Shown: positions 63,601 to 64,000 of the stretch, piece by piece
How positions within the stretch are numbered: the stretch's first letter is position 1
Layout: every line of letters starts with the position of its first letter
Source: Rotaria macrura
Taxonomy: Eukaryota > Rotifera > Eurotatoria > Philodinida > Philodinidae
DNA: 64,000 nt
Assembly (NCBI GenBank): GCA_900239685.1
Contig: OENT01000104.1
Span: 1 to 64,000 of the forward strand
Direction: 5' to 3'
Translations under genes and position numbers: made by a program
The notes under the pieces: model-generated
Databases searched by the model: none
What the model was told of the DNA's origin: nothing
The model's input: the letters and a program-made list of their open reading frames with translations, nothing else

Positions 63601-64000
63601 TGATAATCATAAAAATCGGTTTGGAAACACTTCTATACTTGACATTTTCACATCGAACTAGAACCATTGCGAGACTATGTAATCGAAATAGGCATGCACC
63701 AAATCCTGTTTTTAAGTGATAAAGATGACTCATTTTCCATGTGAAGAACCATCAGTTCTTGTCAAACCTCCGTGTGCTCTCTACTCAAGCCTTATTGCTC
63801 TATGTGATACAATATATAGATATGTCAAATCTTGCATTTAAATGAGCAGGATTTCATCAAAAATTCACGTTTTTGGTCAAATCCTGCTCATTTAAATGCA
63901 AGATTTGACATATCTATATATTGTATCACATAGAGCAATAAGGCTTGAGTAGAGAGCACACGGAGGTTTGACAAGAACTGACAGTTCTTCACATGGAAAA
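57698..64000 (+). CDS. USP19: USP19-type ubiquitin-specific protease (partial, runs off window)
   Basis: A deubiquitinase with HSP90-cochaperone-like CS domains; USP19 acts in ER-associated degradation and misfolded-protein export. Fifteen exons in phase: 57698-57854, 57904-58279, 58350-58645, 60140-60186, 60243-60429, 60503-60636, 60703-60795, 60867-60932, 61008-61118, 61181-61288, 61344-61427, 61494-61597, 61938-62117, 62177-62332, 62406-62537; 743 complete codons. N-terminal CS-like region ('[11 protein letters not shown]'), a second CS-like segment ('FYTNDENFLR'), a Pro-rich linker, then the USP Cys box 'NPANSCFMN' (Cys334; usually LGNTC), '[22 protein letters not shown]', '[19 protein letters not shown]' and '[13 protein letters not shown]'. 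A MYND zinc finger (about 621-662, CGYC...[15 protein letters not shown]...HKNYC) is inserted in the catalytic domain, as in USP19. After exon 15 (acidic Asp/Glu run) only intron-like sequence follows. The His box and membrane anchor must lie beyond 64000. Confidence 0.94.
63361..63382. repeat. CT microsatellite
   Basis: A (TC)9-like tract within the presumed last in-window intron of the USP19 gene. Confidence 0.75.
63733..64000. repeat. near-perfect long inverted repeat (hairpin) at window edge
   Basis: Left arm 63733-63854 and right arm 63879-64000, 122 bp each, are reverse complements with only two adjacent mismatches; the spacer is 24 bp. The mismatches fall inside a small nested palindrome (AGAACTGACAGTTCT in the right arm). 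The repeat reaches the last base of the window, so its full length is unknown. It could be a foldback transposon, a young MITE with long arms, or an inverted-duplication artefact of sequencing or assembly. Confidence 0.95.

Noticed and set aside
1..64000. Bacterial-type features (operons, CRISPR arrays, prophage, toxin-antitoxin)
   Set aside because: The gene structures are spliceosomal and animal-type throughout; no spaced direct repeats or bacterial gene order were seen.

Overview
This is a eukaryotic nuclear fragment: AT-rich (roughly 70%), with spliceosomal introns that are mostly 50-100 nt and bounded by GT...AG, together with a few kilobase-scale introns and long gene-poor intervals. 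The first gene belongs to the NHL-repeat family with 'VAGG-GQG...QL' spacers and 'ADYWNHRV-RW' blades that is greatly expanded in bdelloid rotifers. Together with the AT content and intron style this suggests a bdelloid rotifer (Rotaria/Adineta-like). That assignment is an inference from protein style, not a search.

Layout, left to right. (1) 63-1563: NHL-repeat beta-propeller gene (+). (2) 1.6-17.2 kb: mostly gene-poor DNA with one single-exon hypothetical gene (5299-5826, -), a hAT-type MITE with a perfect 8-bp target duplication (2776-3085), a second short hAT-like MITE with a GC-rich hairpin (10990-11120) and the remains of a larger hAT-like element (about 8160-9642). (3) 17185-17945 (-): pyroglutamyl-peptidase I, two exons. 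(4) 20523-24284 (+): proprotein convertase 2, 15 exons, with the PC2-specific Asp in place of the oxyanion Asn. (5) 27321-33351 (-): RhoGAP protein, ARHGAP11A-like. (6) 37047-37995 (+): small PDZ protein of the PDLIM/Zasp type. (7) 38896-51638 (-): complete 25-exon BET protein (two bromodomains, ET domain, long charged tail), with a 447-bp foldback transposon in one intron. (8) 53796-54959 (+): intronless SDR42E-type 3beta-HSD-like dehydrogenase with a C-terminal membrane anchor. (9) 57698 to beyond the right edge (+): USP19-type deubiquitinase (CS domains, Cys half of the USP fold, MYND finger); its His half lies outside the window. The last 268 bases are a nearly perfect long inverted repeat.

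The genes are unrelated housekeeping, neuroendocrine, chromatin and proteostasis genes and do not form an operon or cluster. Exon coordinates were derived by hand by joining GT/AG sites so that phases agree and the protein matches the family. All in-window junctions agree except one in the RhoGAP gene, where an exon is probably still missing. I found no tRNA, rRNA, CRISPR, viral or toxin gene. The items most worth following up are the three foldback/hAT elements with visible target duplications, the 122-bp-arm palindrome at the right edge, and the unresolved RhoGAP exon.
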